Shown: positions 30,017-38,775 of the stretch, piece after piece
How the letters are laid out: every line of letters starts with the position of its first letter
Numbering within the stretch: the first letter of the stretch is position 1
Source of the DNA: a virus
Virus record (IMG/VR): IMGVR_UViG_3300023174_000070
Location: 62,001-126,000 of that record
Reading direction: 5' to 3' (one strand)
Length of the DNA stretch: 64,000 nucleotides
The notes under the pieces: model-generated
Told to the model about the DNA's origin: nothing
What the model saw: the letters and a program-made list of their open reading frames with translations, nothing else
Database searches by the model: none
Program-made: the position numbers and the translations under genes

Positions 30017-30978
30017 AAATTGTAAGTTACCTGGCTACCTTGCCCAAAAAGGATCAATACACCGCAGAGTCTTTGCAAAAGGCACAAGACAAGAGCAACA
30101 CCTTGAGATATTTTATACAAGGAGCAAACGCCTGTGATGATGATGGAATCATATCTGATGATCCAGTGTACGAGCCCAGTGATGTGGCTGTCATACTGGG
30201 ATGGGTACACGAACATGGAAAGACTGCCGCTCATTTACAATTGAGACAAAACATTGTGGATGGACAACAGGCCAATGGCGGCAGAACTGTGATTGCTGAT
30301 TCAAATTTATTCTTGTACAGAAACACTGACAATCCTGGTTACTGGTTGCGATATAGTTATGATGGTGTGTTTCCCAACACTGGAGAATACTGTGATAAGT
30401 CACCTGATCCTGAACGCTGGCAGACTATACAGGCACAGACAGGAGTACAGTTGGAACCTTGGCGCACACAAGGCGATCACATATTGTTATGCCTCCAGCG
30501 TGATGGCGGGTGGAGCATGGCCGGATGGGACGTGATTGATTGGGCAATAAAAACCATTGCAGAGATAAGAAAATATACTGATCGTCCTATTAGAATACGT
30601 CCACACCCTGGAGATAAAAGGGCTGTGAAATATTGCGAGCGTTTGCTTAAACTGTGTATTGGACGTAGATTGCTAAATGTACATCTTAGCCCAGCAGGCA
30701 GTACACTTATGCACGATTTTAAAAATTGTTGGGCGGTGGTCAATCACAACTCTAGTCCTGCTGTGGCTGCTGCCATAGAAGGCATACCGGTGTTTGTAAC
30801 AGATCCTGAGCGTAGTCAGGCAAGGGATATAGCAGGCTCTGGTCTTAATAGGATTGAAAAACCACATACTCCTGATCGACTGGCATGGATACAACGCATC
30901 TCACAGTTTCACTGGAGTCATGATGAGTTACGATCTGGTGCCGCCTGGGCACACATGAAAAAATGGGCAAAGAGATGA
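30013..30978 (+). CDS. Capsule-synthesis-like glycosyltransferase, paralogue 2 (321 aa)
   Basis: This is the longest of three paralogues. It has IRIRPHPGDKRAVKYC (the family HP motif), WAVVNHNSSPAVAAAIEGIP (the donor-site NSS motif), and the shared C-terminal IEKPHTPDRLAWIQRISQFHW. The N-terminal half differs from the others, with IADSNLFLYRN and PGYWLRYSYDGVFPNTGEY, probably setting acceptor specificity. It overlaps both neighbours by 4 bases. Confidence 0.7.
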   Translation: MKIVSYLATLPKKDQYTAESLQKAQDKSNTLRYFIQGANACDDDGIISDDPVYEPSDVAVILGWVHEHGKTAAHLQLRQNIVDGQQANGGRTVIADSNLFLYRNTDNPGYWLRYSYDGVFPNTGEYCDKSPDPERWQTIQAQTGVQLEPWRTQGDHILLCLQRDGGWSMAGWDVIDWAIKTIAEIRKYTDRPIRIRPHPGDKRAVKYCERLLKLCIGRRLLNVHLSPAGSTLMHDFKNCWAVVNHNSSPAVAAAIEGIPVFVTDPERSQARDIAGSGLNRIEKPHTPDRLAWIQRISQFHWSHDELRSGAAWAHMKKWAKR

Positions 30979-31709
30979 TACAAGTTATTACAAGTTTTAA
31001 TCAAACATATTATGATCTAATTGGCAAGGACAGCGTGTCTAGTTTTATCAAATACTGGCCCGAAGAATTGACATTAACCTGCTATGTAGAGGGCTTTAGA
31101 TTGCCCAAGCACGACCGCATTGAGCAAATAGATTTTTCCAAGTTGGATCCTGACTATGAAAAATTTCAATTGGAACCTGATCTAAATCAAAGTCAAAAGA
31201 AGTTTGCCAAAAAAGCCTACAGTTTCATGCATGCTATTGCCCAACCGCAAGCAGATTGGATTTTTTGGATGGATGCCGACGTTGTTACCATCAAAGACTT
31301 GCCAATAGAAATGTTAGAAAATATATTGAAATCTGGTTGTTTGTCCATGTACATGGGAGTGACTTATACTTCTGACAAAGCAGGAAATGCTGGCAACTGG
31401 TTGGTACCCGAAACTGGCATCTTTGCTGTAAATACTCGCCACTGGCAATTTAAAACATTCAGAACAGAATATATTAGAAGGTATCACGAAAGAGACCACG
31501 CTGACTTGCGTAGATTTTATGACAATGATGTTTTTGGTGCCGCACTTGGAGTGGTCAAACAATGTCGGGTGAATGACCTTTGCCATGGATTCGCTAAATC
31601 TTACAAAACACCACTACCACACACAGTAATGGGCGAGCACTTGATACACTACAAGGCCAAACATTCCAAAGCAGAATATGGTCAAGAGATTGCGGAAGAT
31701 GACCAGTAA
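30975..31709 (+). CDS. GT-A glycosyltransferase (244 aa)
   Basis: The ATG at 30975 overlaps the previous stop (ATGA); an ATG four codons earlier is possible. The DxD site is WIFWMDADVVTIKDL, preceded by FAKKAYSFMHAIAQP, which provides the Lys that contacts the donor in this group. Later VPETGIFAVNTRH and GEHLIHYKAKHSKAE fit the acceptor side and the terminal His. It is similar in plan to the gene at 31682-32509, with which it overlaps tail-to-tail by 28 bases. Confidence 0.8.
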   Translation: MIQVITSFNQTYYDLIGKDSVSSFIKYWPEELTLTCYVEGFRLPKHDRIEQIDFSKLDPDYEKFQLEPDLNQSQKKFAKKAYSFMHAIAQPQADWIFWMDADVVTIKDLPIEMLENILKSGCLSMYMGVTYTSDKAGNAGNWLVPETGIFAVNTRHWQFKTFRTEYIRRYHERDHADLRRFYDNDVFGAALGVVKQCRVNDLCHGFAKSYKTPLPHTVMGEHLIHYKAKHSKAEYGQEIAEDDQ

Positions 31710-32509
31710 CTTTCTGTTCTAGGGCGTATTAAATCTTTGTCATTGCTACGCCCTGTGTCTTTGCGCTTGCCTTTGAGATGATCTAAGTAAGCACCCCAGG
31801 CAGTGTTGATCAATGGGTGCCCTTCGCCTTTGATTAGTCCGGCTGACCAGTTTAGTTGGCGCCATGCAGGATTAGAGGCTTGTACTTCTTTTCTAGTTTC
31901 GTCAAACACCCAACAATCATTCCATTCGCTCATGGTCATTAATCTACCAGAATCATATGCCAGTTGAAATTCTTTTAACCATGTTCGAGTTATAGGATCC
32001 TGCAAGTTCATACCATACAAACCACATTCGGTGAATTTCTTTTCACGACCCAGGTAAGCCAGTCCTGTGCCCGCAGGTATTTGACTATCTATAAATGCTG
32101 TGGTAACAGGTGTATGACACACCATGTCAGCATCCATCCAGAACAGCACATCTGCTGAACAGTTGGCAGCACAGTGAGCAACTGAATATGCTTTGTGACT
32201 AAAACGTATAGCGTCCCAACGAAAACCTATGCCGGGTGCTTTGCCTTTACGGTCTGCTGGTCCGGTGGCAACCAGGCCACGTGCTCTGGGATCACTGCCC
32301 CAGCGTTGTTTGAATGCCACAATTTCAGGACTCACAGCGTGTAAATCTCTTACGTGTAGATTAGGTGCACTCTGTGTGATAGAGCAATCTTCTGTGTAAA
32401 CGTACAGGTCAACTTCCGATGGCCAGTTTTGTAAAAATGTATCAATCATGCGACTGGCATATTTTTGATATCCTGCGGCATGGAATGTTGTTAGTACTGC
32501 GTATTTCAT
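31682..32509 (-). CDS. GT-A glycosyltransferase (275 aa)
   Basis: The protein starts MKYAVLTTFHAAGYQKYASR. The DxD site lies in VLFWMDADMVCHTP, after a FSHKAYSVAHCA helix equivalent to the one in the convergent gene at 30975-31709, so the two are distant paralogues. The C-terminus is basic and Ser-rich. It is coupled to the upstream FkbM-type gene by ATGA and presumably transfers a sugar to the same glycan. Confidence 0.8.
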   Translation of the reverse strand: MKYAVLTTFHAAGYQKYASRMIDTFLQNWPSEVDLYVYTEDCSITQSAPNLHVRDLHAVSPEIVAFKQRWGSDPRARGLVATGPADRKGKAPGIGFRWDAIRFSHKAYSVAHCAANCSADVLFWMDADMVCHTPVTTAFIDSQIPAGTGLAYLGREKKFTECGLYGMNLQDPITRTWLKEFQLAYDSGRLMTMSEWNDCWVFDETRKEVQASNPAWRQLNWSAGLIKGEGHPLINTAWGAYLDHLKGKRKDTGRSNDKDLIRPRTESYWSSSAIS

Positions 32510-33222
32510 ATTGTTTGATAGATCCCGTTTTCTTTATTGTTCCAATACTGATGGTCGGCAATTTGTTGTTTCATAATAGCAGTATCTATCTCATCAAGTG
32601 TTTGATTTCTAGGAACATCTAAATCCAGATTGACTTGGTCTGGATGGAACCAAAACGCATTCACGGCTCTGGTGTCAAATGTAAAAAATTCATAACCATA
32701 TTGTGACCACAAATCTTTGTACTTCGATAACGAACAGCCATAATGAAATTTTCTATTGTACGTGACTTTTTTTATTGTGTTTTCAACATAAGGAAAACTA
32801 GCCCAATCGTTACCAAAGTGCTTGTTAATTTCGCAACATACCACAGCCGGGCGGAATCCTGATTGCAATAGAGTTGATGCTACTTCATAATCAAAACTGT
32901 CGATGTCAAGACTAAAAAAGTCCGGTTGCCAATATTGTTCTGGAATGTACTGTGCCACATCTCCGGGGGAAATCATTTGTTGTACTTTGATCAATTGATC
33001 CGGCCATCTCTCAGTCACAGAAGGATCCCAGTCCCATCCGTCTATACCAACACCGCAATAGCCTTGATGTAGCAAGTCCAGAGTCATGTTCTGTGTTCCA
33101 TCTCCAAACCCAATCTCCACAAAAGTTTTTTTTGAGTCTACAATCCCTGCCAACATGTATTCAATAATTCCGGTCTCATCATTTTGACTAAAACCTTGTC
33201 GTTCATAGGGTAAATGCTTCAT
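32506..33222 (-). CDS. SAM-dependent methyltransferase, FkbM-like (238 aa)
   Basis: Motif I is KKTFVEIGFGDGTQNMTLDL, with the acidic post-II residue in VGIDGWDWDPS; later FFSLDIDSFDYEVAS matches the family's D-x-D-S-F-D motif and VVCCEINKHFG follows. An ATG at 33222 overlaps the upstream stop as ATGA, but one at 33234 is equally open. The paired gene upstream is also a methyltransferase of FkbM type. Sugar O-methylation is likely. Confidence 0.78.
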   Translation of the reverse strand: MKHLPYERQGFSQNDETGIIEYMLAGIVDSKKTFVEIGFGDGTQNMTLDLLHQGYCGVGIDGWDWDPSVTERWPDQLIKVQQMISPGDVAQYIPEQYWQPDFFSLDIDSFDYEVASTLLQSGFRPAVVCCEINKHFGNDWASFPYVENTIKKVTYNRKFHYGCSLSKYKDLWSQYGYEFFTFDTRAVNAFWFHPDQVNLDLDVPRNQTLDEIDTAIMKQQIADHQYWNNKENGIYQTI

Positions 33223-33866
33223 AATGGTACCCATATCGTATTACTCTTGCTCTTGACCGGTGCTGCCTCATATGGGCCACACAAATCATTAAGCCACTGT
33301 CTGTGTTGATCTTGTTGACCGTTATCCTCAATCAACAACCAAGGTCTATTGCGTTGTATAGTATCGCGACTGCCGTCTAACACTGCATTTTCAAAACCTT
33401 CAACATCAATCTTGACCCAGTCAACCGATTCAAAATTGAATCGATCCAGGGTGGTTAATTCTCCAGTGTGTTTTTCAAACTCTGGGTTGGGCACAAACTC
33501 TGCCACTTGTTTGGTATGTCCACACTTGAGAGTTTGTAATTCAAATGTTGCTGTTTGATCTCGGTCACTGAGACCCAAGTTATAGAGTTCTACATTAGAA
33601 TAATTTTCTAGATTTTTTTGCAAGACTTCAAAGTTTTTTAGCACTGGTTCGAAACATATCACATGTTCAAACTGTTCAGCACTGGGTCTAGCAAATATAC
33701 CAATGTTGGCACCAATATCAATCATCACACGCTTGCGAGGAATATTGTTGTACACATACCAACGATAACGATTTTGATAATGTACATCTACCACCTCCTG
33801 CAGTCGTTCACTAAAAAATCCATTTGGTGGCTCTGGAGAATACCACAGTGAGTTTATTTTATACAT
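33219..33866 (-). CDS. FkbM-family methyltransferase (215 aa)
   Basis: The sequence shows RVMIDIGANIGIFARPSAEQ (motif I), VICFEPVLKNFEVLQKNLE (motif II with Glu), NVELYNLGLSDRDQ, and VDWVKIDVEGFENAVLDGS, all classical for FkbM methyltransferases that modify glycans or natural products. A late-like box (ATTAAATA) ends 7 bp before the ATG with no ribosome site. It starts a leftward trio of genes divergent from the third capsule-like glycosyltransferase. Confidence 0.87.
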   Translation of the reverse strand: MYKINSLWYSPEPPNGFFSERLQEVVDVHYQNRYRWYVYNNIPRKRVMIDIGANIGIFARPSAEQFEHVICFEPVLKNFEVLQKNLENYSNVELYNLGLSDRDQTATFELQTLKCGHTKQVAEFVPNPEFEKHTGELTTLDRFNFESVDWVKIDVEGFENAVLDGSRDTIQRNRPWLLIEDNGQQDQHRQWLNDLCGPYEAAPVKSKSNTIWVPL

Positions 33867-33873
33867 ATATAAC

Positions 33874-33881
33874 TATTTAAT
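33874..33881 (-). promoter_or_regulatory. Possible late promoter variant (ATTAAATA)
   Basis: ATTAAATA on the minus strand lies 7 bp before the ATG at 33866. The whole divergent gap to the rightward gene is 18 bp; no clear rightward promoter was found. Confidence 0.4.
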
Positions 33882-33884
33882 CAA

Positions 33885-34727
33885 ATGAAAATCAGTCTAT
33901 TCAATAACTTTGGTGCACTAAACTCTGTGCCTGTATTTGCAGCCTTTGAACAAGGGTTACATGCCCTGGGCATTCAATCTAACAGTCACGATCTGGGCGC
34001 AGATGTAGCGGTGATATGGAGTCATCTTTGGTCTGGGCGCATGCGACACAATCAGGACGTTTGGAAAACATTTAGAGACTCTGGTCGTGACGTGATTGTG
34101 TTAGAAGTAGGAATGTTAAAGCGGGGTTGTACATGGAAAATGGGTCTCAACGGTGTGAATCGTCGTGCATGGTTTGGCTCAGGCAGTCAAGATAACAGAG
34201 CACAAAGGTTAGGCATAAGTCTACGACCCTGGCGATCTGGCGAAAACATTGTGATTGCTGTGCAACGCGGTGACAGCGAGCAATGGTCTGGACTGCCTGA
34301 GCCAAAAGCCTGGATTAAACAAACTGTTGAAAAAATTAAATCCATTACCAACAGGCCTATTGTTGTGCGACCGCACCCTAGACAACGTATCAGCGGCATA
34401 GAAGGCGTTACTGTACGCCAACCTCGTCCACTAGCCAACACATACGACACATTTGATTTTGATATCGATCTAGCCAATGCCTGGTGTGTGATCAATGAAA
34501 ACTCTGGTCCGGGTTGTCAAAGCATTATAGCAGGTGTGCCGGCATTTGTTGGGGCGGATAGCCTAGCCGCACCAGTGGCCAATTTAAATCTGTTGGACAT
34601 AGAAAAGCCGTGGATGCCAGATCGCACGGCTTGGTTGGAAGATATCGCCCATACAGAGTGGACTGTGGAAGAGATTTCTTTGGGCTATCCTCTACAAAGA
34701 TTACTACCTAGGTTGCAGTCTCACTAG
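33885..34727 (+). CDS. Capsule-synthesis-like glycosyltransferase, paralogue 3 (280 aa)
   Basis: It shares the family HP strand (RPIVVRPHPRQR), the NS-type motif WCVINENSGPGCQSIIAGVP and the C-terminal IEKPWMPDRTAWLEDIAHTEW with the two paralogues at 29201 and 30013. Its N-terminal portion is distinct (SLFNNFGALNSVPVFAAFEQ). It overlaps gmd tail-to-tail by 24 bases. The set of three suggests sequential additions to one polymer. Confidence 0.7.
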   Translation: MKISLFNNFGALNSVPVFAAFEQGLHALGIQSNSHDLGADVAVIWSHLWSGRMRHNQDVWKTFRDSGRDVIVLEVGMLKRGCTWKMGLNGVNRRAWFGSGSQDNRAQRLGISLRPWRSGENIVIAVQRGDSEQWSGLPEPKAWIKQTVEKIKSITNRPIVVRPHPRQRISGIEGVTVRQPRPLANTYDTFDFDIDLANAWCVINENSGPGCQSIIAGVPAFVGADSLAAPVANLNLLDIEKPWMPDRTAWLEDIAHTEWTVEEISLGYPLQRLLPRLQSH

Positions 34728-35681
34728 ATCAGCATCCACCATGTTACGGATCATGGTGTCAAAGTCTGTACGTGGTTTCCAACCCAACTGTTCTCTAGCA
34801 CGAGCACTATCACCACGCAGACTGTAAAGTTCTGCTGGACGTTTAAATCGCGGATCACTTTTTACTAGATGTTTCCAGTCATGAATTCCTGCATGTTCAA
34901 ATGCCACACGACACAAGTCACCAATGGTGTGCTGTTGCCCAGTAGCAATCACATAGTCGCTGGCTTTTTCTTGTTGTAGCATCAACCACATGGCTTCCAC
35001 AAAGTCACCGGCGAATCCCCAATCTCTAGCACTGTCTAGATTGCCCAGGGTGACATCATCTGCCAAACCTAATTTAATACGTGCCACTGCATCTGTGATC
35101 TTGCGTGTGACAAATTCACGACCACGCAAGGGAGATTCATGATTGAACAAGATGCCAGAACAAGCATACAAACTGTAACTCTCACGGAAGTTTATGGTCA
35201 TCCAATGTGAGTACAACTTGCTCACTCCATATGGTGATCGAGGACGGAATGGCGTTGTTTCACCTTGCAGTCCTGGTTCCGTGGCATTGCCAAACATCTC
35301 TGATGTGGATGCTTGGTAGAATCGAGCATTGGGATTGTGTTGGCGAATCGAGTTGAGCAAATTCAATGTTCCCATGCAATTAACTTCTGTGGTGAGTTTA
35401 TTTAATTCCCAACTGATGCCCACAAAACTTTGGGCTGCCAAGTTATACACCTCCTGCGGCTTGACGCTTTGCATGAGATGATTCATGTTGTTCTCATCAG
35501 TGATGTCACCGGTGATGAGTTCAATGTCGTTTTCAATGCCCAGCCATTTGATATTTTCCAGGTTGGGATTTGAATAGCGTTTGACTAGCCCATAAACATG
35601 GTAGCCTTTTTCTACTAGGTATTTGGCAAGATACGGGCCATCTTGGCCGGTCATGCCTGTAACAAATGCGGTCTTTTTCAT
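34704..35681 (-). CDS. gmd: GDP-mannose 4,6-dehydratase
   Basis: This 325-residue protein belongs to the extended short-chain dehydrogenases. It has the NAD(P) loop TGMTGQDGPYLAKYL, YNLAAQSFVGISW, the catalytic Thr/Ser-Glu of ASTSEMFG, and the Tyr-x3-Lys YGVSK. NHESPLRGREFVTRKI is diagnostic for GMD. The product GDP-4-keto-6-deoxymannose leads to GDP-fucose, rhamnose or perosamine. I start at the ATG at 35681 (MKKTAFVTG) rather than 15 bases earlier. It supplies activated sugar to the adjacent glycosyltransferases. Confidence 0.92.
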   Translation of the reverse strand: MKKTAFVTGMTGQDGPYLAKYLVEKGYHVYGLVKRYSNPNLENIKWLGIENDIELITGDITDENNMNHLMQSVKPQEVYNLAAQSFVGISWELNKLTTEVNCMGTLNLLNSIRQHNPNARFYQASTSEMFGNATEPGLQGETTPFRPRSPYGVSKLYSHWMTINFRESYSLYACSGILFNHESPLRGREFVTRKITDAVARIKLGLADDVTLGNLDSARDWGFAGDFVEAMWLMLQQEKASDYVIATGQQHTIGDLCRVAFEHAGIHDWKHLVKSDPRFKRPAELYSLRGDSARAREQLGWKPRTDFDTMIRNMVDADLVRLQPR

Positions 35682-35706
35682 ACTGTTATGTATCACTCAC
35701 AACGGG

Positions 35707-36159
35707 TCACACCTGAATATCTTCCATGCCAGCAGTGCGTAATCTAACAACATGCCCCATTTGCCATTGTTTAGTATCTAGTCCTTTAAGGATACCTAAC
35801 CAGCGGTTACGTAAGTACGCCACTTCATTGATCAAGGTTTCATAGTCAATTACCTCGTCCTCACCGTCCGTGTACTTTTCAGCGTCTCTTGAAGTCAAGG
35901 CACGAGCATAGTTTTCCATGTACTTTTGGAAATGCTTTCTACGTATCTTTCGCAGTTGTATGTTGAGATAGTTTAGTACTGCTTCAATTTCTTGCAGTTG
36001 ATTAAAACGGTGCTCAGTGATGCCGGGCAGGGCAGTGATATTCTTTTCTACTATGCCCGAGATTTTGCAGTCCTTTTTGGCATCGTCAAGTTCACGCTCG
36101 TAGTGGCTGATAAAATCAGGCACGGCACCAAGACTGGCTACTACACGACTATACCACAT
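35707..36159 (-). CDS. uvsY: Recombination mediator UvsY-like (150 aa)
   Basis: The protein is all-helical and about the length of T4 UvsY (137). Segments LQEIEAVLNYLNIQLRKIRR, FQKYMENYARALTSRDAEKY, EVAYLRNRWLGILKGLDTKQ and VVRLRTAGMEDIQV match the UvsY pattern in marine T4-like phages. UvsY loads UvsX onto gp32-coated ssDNA. It is near uvsX (37667) and gp32 (38785), as expected for partners. Overlap with the radical-SAM gene is 11 bases. Confidence 0.8.
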   Translation of the reverse strand: MWYSRVVASLGAVPDFISHYERELDDAKKDCKISGIVEKNITALPGITEHRFNQLQEIEAVLNYLNIQLRKIRRKHFQKYMENYARALTSRDAEKYTDGEDEVIDYETLINEVAYLRNRWLGILKGLDTKQWQMGHVVRLRTAGMEDIQV

Positions 36160-37405
36160 GATTTTTATCTACTGTTATTTTTTCCAACCAAGGAAAAATA
36201 TCTCCCCAATTGGATGTTCTTCTAGTGTCATTTGTATTTAGATAATTGATCAAAATGTTTTGTCTATCTGTATCTTTTTTACAAAATTGTTTAAGTTTGG
36301 CCACAATGCCATTGAAACTTTCTAGTGTTGTTTTGTCATCCCATGTGTCTCTGGGCAATAAATCGTACACTGTATTCAAGTATGACTCAAATTGAGAATA
36401 CTCAAATATAGCAGGATCAAAAACGCTTTTATTATTTGGTAACACTAGATGCATGTACCAAAATATTTTTTGTTGCGTACACCATTGATTATACTTTATT
36501 GCCAATTCTGGCATTGTGGGAATAGACAAAGATGTAATTGTTGACAACAGTCCAATTCGAAAAGCGCCCAAAGAAATCATAAGATCCATATTACGATCAA
36601 AAGTGTCCAAATCAAGTCCGTGTCTGATATATTCCTGAGACTCTCCCCAGCAGTCAACGCTGACCTGGATGTCAATGCGTTTTAGTTTATTTTGATTTTT
36701 TAGCGTACACAATTTCTTTAATATGGGTTCAATCAGTGCAGTTGGTAAACTAAGATTGGTAACCAAGTTGAACTCAAGATCCGGGCAAGGATTGTCATCA
36801 AAGTATTCAATCAATCTGTGCAGATCCTTTTGCACAAACGGCTCGCCCCCAAGAATTTGCAATCTCTTCAGTGATTTACTGTGTTGATTGAACCAGTTCC
36901 AAAATTTAGGAGCCAGATCTTTATAAAGATTATCGCTGTATTCAAAGTTTAGTTCTGGTAGTATTGCACCACCAAACTTTTTATTTTCTGTTTGTATAGA
37001 AGAACTAAACTTTGGACTACAATAGACACAGGCTAGATTACAAGTATTAGAAAAAAATACTTCTAATACCACTGGTGCTACTTTGGTTAGTGTGCTATCA
37101 GAATCTAGTTCAGGAGGATACACATCCGGAATTTGATTTTGAAATTGGCGATCACTGGTACTCCCAGAATCTTCAATGTCGCGACAGTATTCGCATCCGT
37201 TGCCAGGCCACAAATTTTGTAGCATACTACTTCTATCTTGAATTTTGATAGGAGTATTATGAAAGTCAGCAAAATTGTCGGGTATGTCTGATACGCTTGA
37301 TCGATGGCAGGAAGCAGTGGTACCTTGATTTAGATACAAAGAACTCCAGGACCATTTGCTTCTACAACTGGTAGCAGTAGTGATAGGAAAGAACTTGTTG
37401 GGCAT
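36149..37405 (-). CDS. Radical SAM protein with N-terminal cysteine-rich domain (418 aa)
   Basis: The radical SAM core has C122-x3-C126-x2-C129 (SNTCNLACVYCSPKF), with the following GGEP-type motif ILGGEPFVQKDL. Before it, residues 10-80 form a Cys-bearing region (C14, C33, C71 and C74 in GCEYCRDIED) resembling the SPASM/twitch auxiliary-cluster domain, but placed upstream of the core. SLYLNQGTTASCHRSS is typical of that domain. Substrate is unknown; family members modify peptides, sugars or nucleotides. It requires Fe-S clusters, which links it to the phage iscU/iscA. It sits between uvsY and uvsX. Confidence 0.87.
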   Translation of the reverse strand: MPNKFFPITTATSCRSKWSWSSLYLNQGTTASCHRSSVSDIPDNFADFHNTPIKIQDRSSMLQNLWPGNGCEYCRDIEDSGSTSDRQFQNQIPDVYPPELDSDSTLTKVAPVVLEVFFSNTCNLACVYCSPKFSSSIQTENKKFGGAILPELNFEYSDNLYKDLAPKFWNWFNQHSKSLKRLQILGGEPFVQKDLHRLIEYFDDNPCPDLEFNLVTNLSLPTALIEPILKKLCTLKNQNKLKRIDIQVSVDCWGESQEYIRHGLDLDTFDRNMDLMISLGAFRIGLLSTITSLSIPTMPELAIKYNQWCTQQKIFWYMHLVLPNNKSVFDPAIFEYSQFESYLNTVYDLLPRDTWDDKTTLESFNGIVAKLKQFCKKDTDRQNILINYLNTNDTRRTSNWGDIFPWLEKITVDKNHVV

Positions 37406-37674
37406 TAATTTTCCCAGTCTTCGTCCTCGTTGTAATCCTCGTCTTCGACATCTTCTTCTTCCTCGTCTTCAACATAGTCTTTGTCATTGTCAAGATATGC
37501 GGTCAGCGCACGTTTGATGTCTGAATCACCTTTGAAGGCCGCACGAATGTCTTCCACGTCACTATCATTGTCCATCAAGATCTGTATCACAGTTTCAGCG
37601 GCTTCAGCACGGTCCACTGTGTTTACAAAACGCTTGAGTTCTCCCCAAATTTCACTTGCTATTGTTTCACTCAT
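37405..37674 (-). CDS. Small acidic protein beside uvsX (89 aa)
   Basis: The N-terminal ~65 residues are helical (SEIWGELKRFVNTVDRAEAA, then DVEDIRAAFKGDSDIKRALT). The last 25 are almost solely Asp/Glu. Such an acidic tail mimics DNA and could bind UvsX, UvsY or gp32. The gene overlaps uvsX by 8 bases and the radical-SAM gene by one, so it is co-translated with recombination proteins. I recall a similar small gene beside uvsX in cyanophages, but no function. Confidence 0.7.
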   Translation of the reverse strand: MSETIASEIWGELKRFVNTVDRAEAAETVIQILMDNDSDVEDIRAAFKGDSDIKRALTAYLDNDKDYVEDEEEEDVEDEDYNEDEDWEN

Positions 37675-38725
37675 CCGCTGTTTCCTCCGGAGTACTTACC
37701 TCTGCCTTCTGATTTCCAAAGTCTGCCATGACCTTGTCCAGGCATGAATCATCGTTCTTTTCCCATGCCTTACGAAACTTCTTGATAATCTCTCCATCAC
37801 TTGTGGTAAACACCAGACTGTTACCTTCACGCTTGAGCATTTCTTTCTTTTCAATCAAGTCAACTAAACCAGAATACGGACTCATACCTGTTGTATAAGG
37901 AATCTTGACCTGCACACCTTCAAAGGGTTTGGCATAGCGTGTTTTCATAACTTTACACCCGGCACGGATACCGTTTACTTCAGATACTTTGTTGCCATCT
38001 TCATCTTCTTTGAGTTTCATCTTTTTCATGGCAACCACAATACTTGATGCATAGATAAAGCCTTGACCGCCGGAGATCTTGTCATCTGGGTCAAACATGT
38101 CTTGACTTGCGTAGGTGTGGTTGGTACAAACCAGACCCACGTTGTAACTACCAAACATGTTCACACAGTTACGAACCAATGCTGTGAGTGCTTTGGGTTT
38201 GCGACCCAAGTCACCTTTCATTTCACCTGCGTCAAACTGGTTAACGTCTGTAGGCGTCAACAACATGCCCAGTGAGTCAATTACAAACATAACTTTAGGA
38301 CGCTCGCCTTCGGCTAGTGCTTTGTAGTCGCTCATGAATGTGCTAATTGTTTTGGCCACATCGTCGATCATGGCCATGCTCAACTTGAGCAATTTGCTTT
38401 CACTGGTATCGACTCCTAGTGCTTTAAGCCAATCTTCATCAAGAGCATTTTCACTGTCAATCAGTACCACAAAGATGCCTTGCTCTTGTGCGTTTTTCAC
38501 AATGTTACCCGAACAGATGTAACTTTTGCCTGCACCAGAATCACCAGCAAACACAGTGACCTTGCCCAGTGGAATACCACGATTGAAGTCTCCGCTGATC
38601 AAATAGTTTAAGGCATAATTGCCTGTTGAGATCCAGTCTGTTGGATCGTTGAAGCCAATCGAAAGGCCGTCAATACTTTTTGTAATTTCCTTACGGAACT
38701 TACTTACGTCAAATGGTTTTCCCAT
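37667..38725 (-). CDS. uvsX: Recombinase UvsX (RecA-like)
   Basis: At 352 residues it has the UvsX/RecA layout: Walker A GDSGAGKS (61-68), VLIDSENALDEDWL (the Glu-containing strand), VMFVIDSLGML (Walker B), loop L1/L2-type regions GEMKGDLGRKPKAL and SGGQGFIYASSIVVA, then a C-terminal acidic tail. It catalyses strand exchange in recombination-dependent replication and repair. It lies just after gp32's terminator, with a possible promoter overlapping it. No clear Shine-Dalgarno (only AGG) precedes its ATG. Confidence 0.95.
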   Translation of the reverse strand: MGKPFDVSKFRKEITKSIDGLSIGFNDPTDWISTGNYALNYLISGDFNRGIPLGKVTVFAGDSGAGKSYICSGNIVKNAQEQGIFVVLIDSENALDEDWLKALGVDTSESKLLKLSMAMIDDVAKTISTFMSDYKALAEGERPKVMFVIDSLGMLLTPTDVNQFDAGEMKGDLGRKPKALTALVRNCVNMFGSYNVGLVCTNHTYASQDMFDPDDKISGGQGFIYASSIVVAMKKMKLKEDEDGNKVSEVNGIRAGCKVMKTRYAKPFEGVQVKIPYTTGMSPYSGLVDLIEKKEMLKREGNSLVFTTSDGEIIKKFRKAWEKNDDSCLDKVMADFGNQKAEVSTPEETADE

Positions 38726-38735
38726 GATTTACCTA

Positions 38736-38764
38736 TGTATAGAAAGAAAAACACACAGAGACAA
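38736..38764 (-). promoter_or_regulatory. Possible sigma70 promoter of uvsX embedded in the gp32 terminator
   Basis: TTGTCT (38764-38759), 17 bp, TATACA (38741-38736), 10 bp, ATG. Four and five of six bases match consensus. The -35 lies in the terminator loop. Confidence 0.45.
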
Positions 38765-38775
38765 GCCCTGTGTGT
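38742..38775 (-). terminator. Rho-independent terminator after gene 32
   Basis: An 8-bp stem (ACACACAG/CTGTGTGT) is followed by TTTTTCTTTC on the minus strand, 10 bases past the gp32 stop. Confidence 0.85.
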
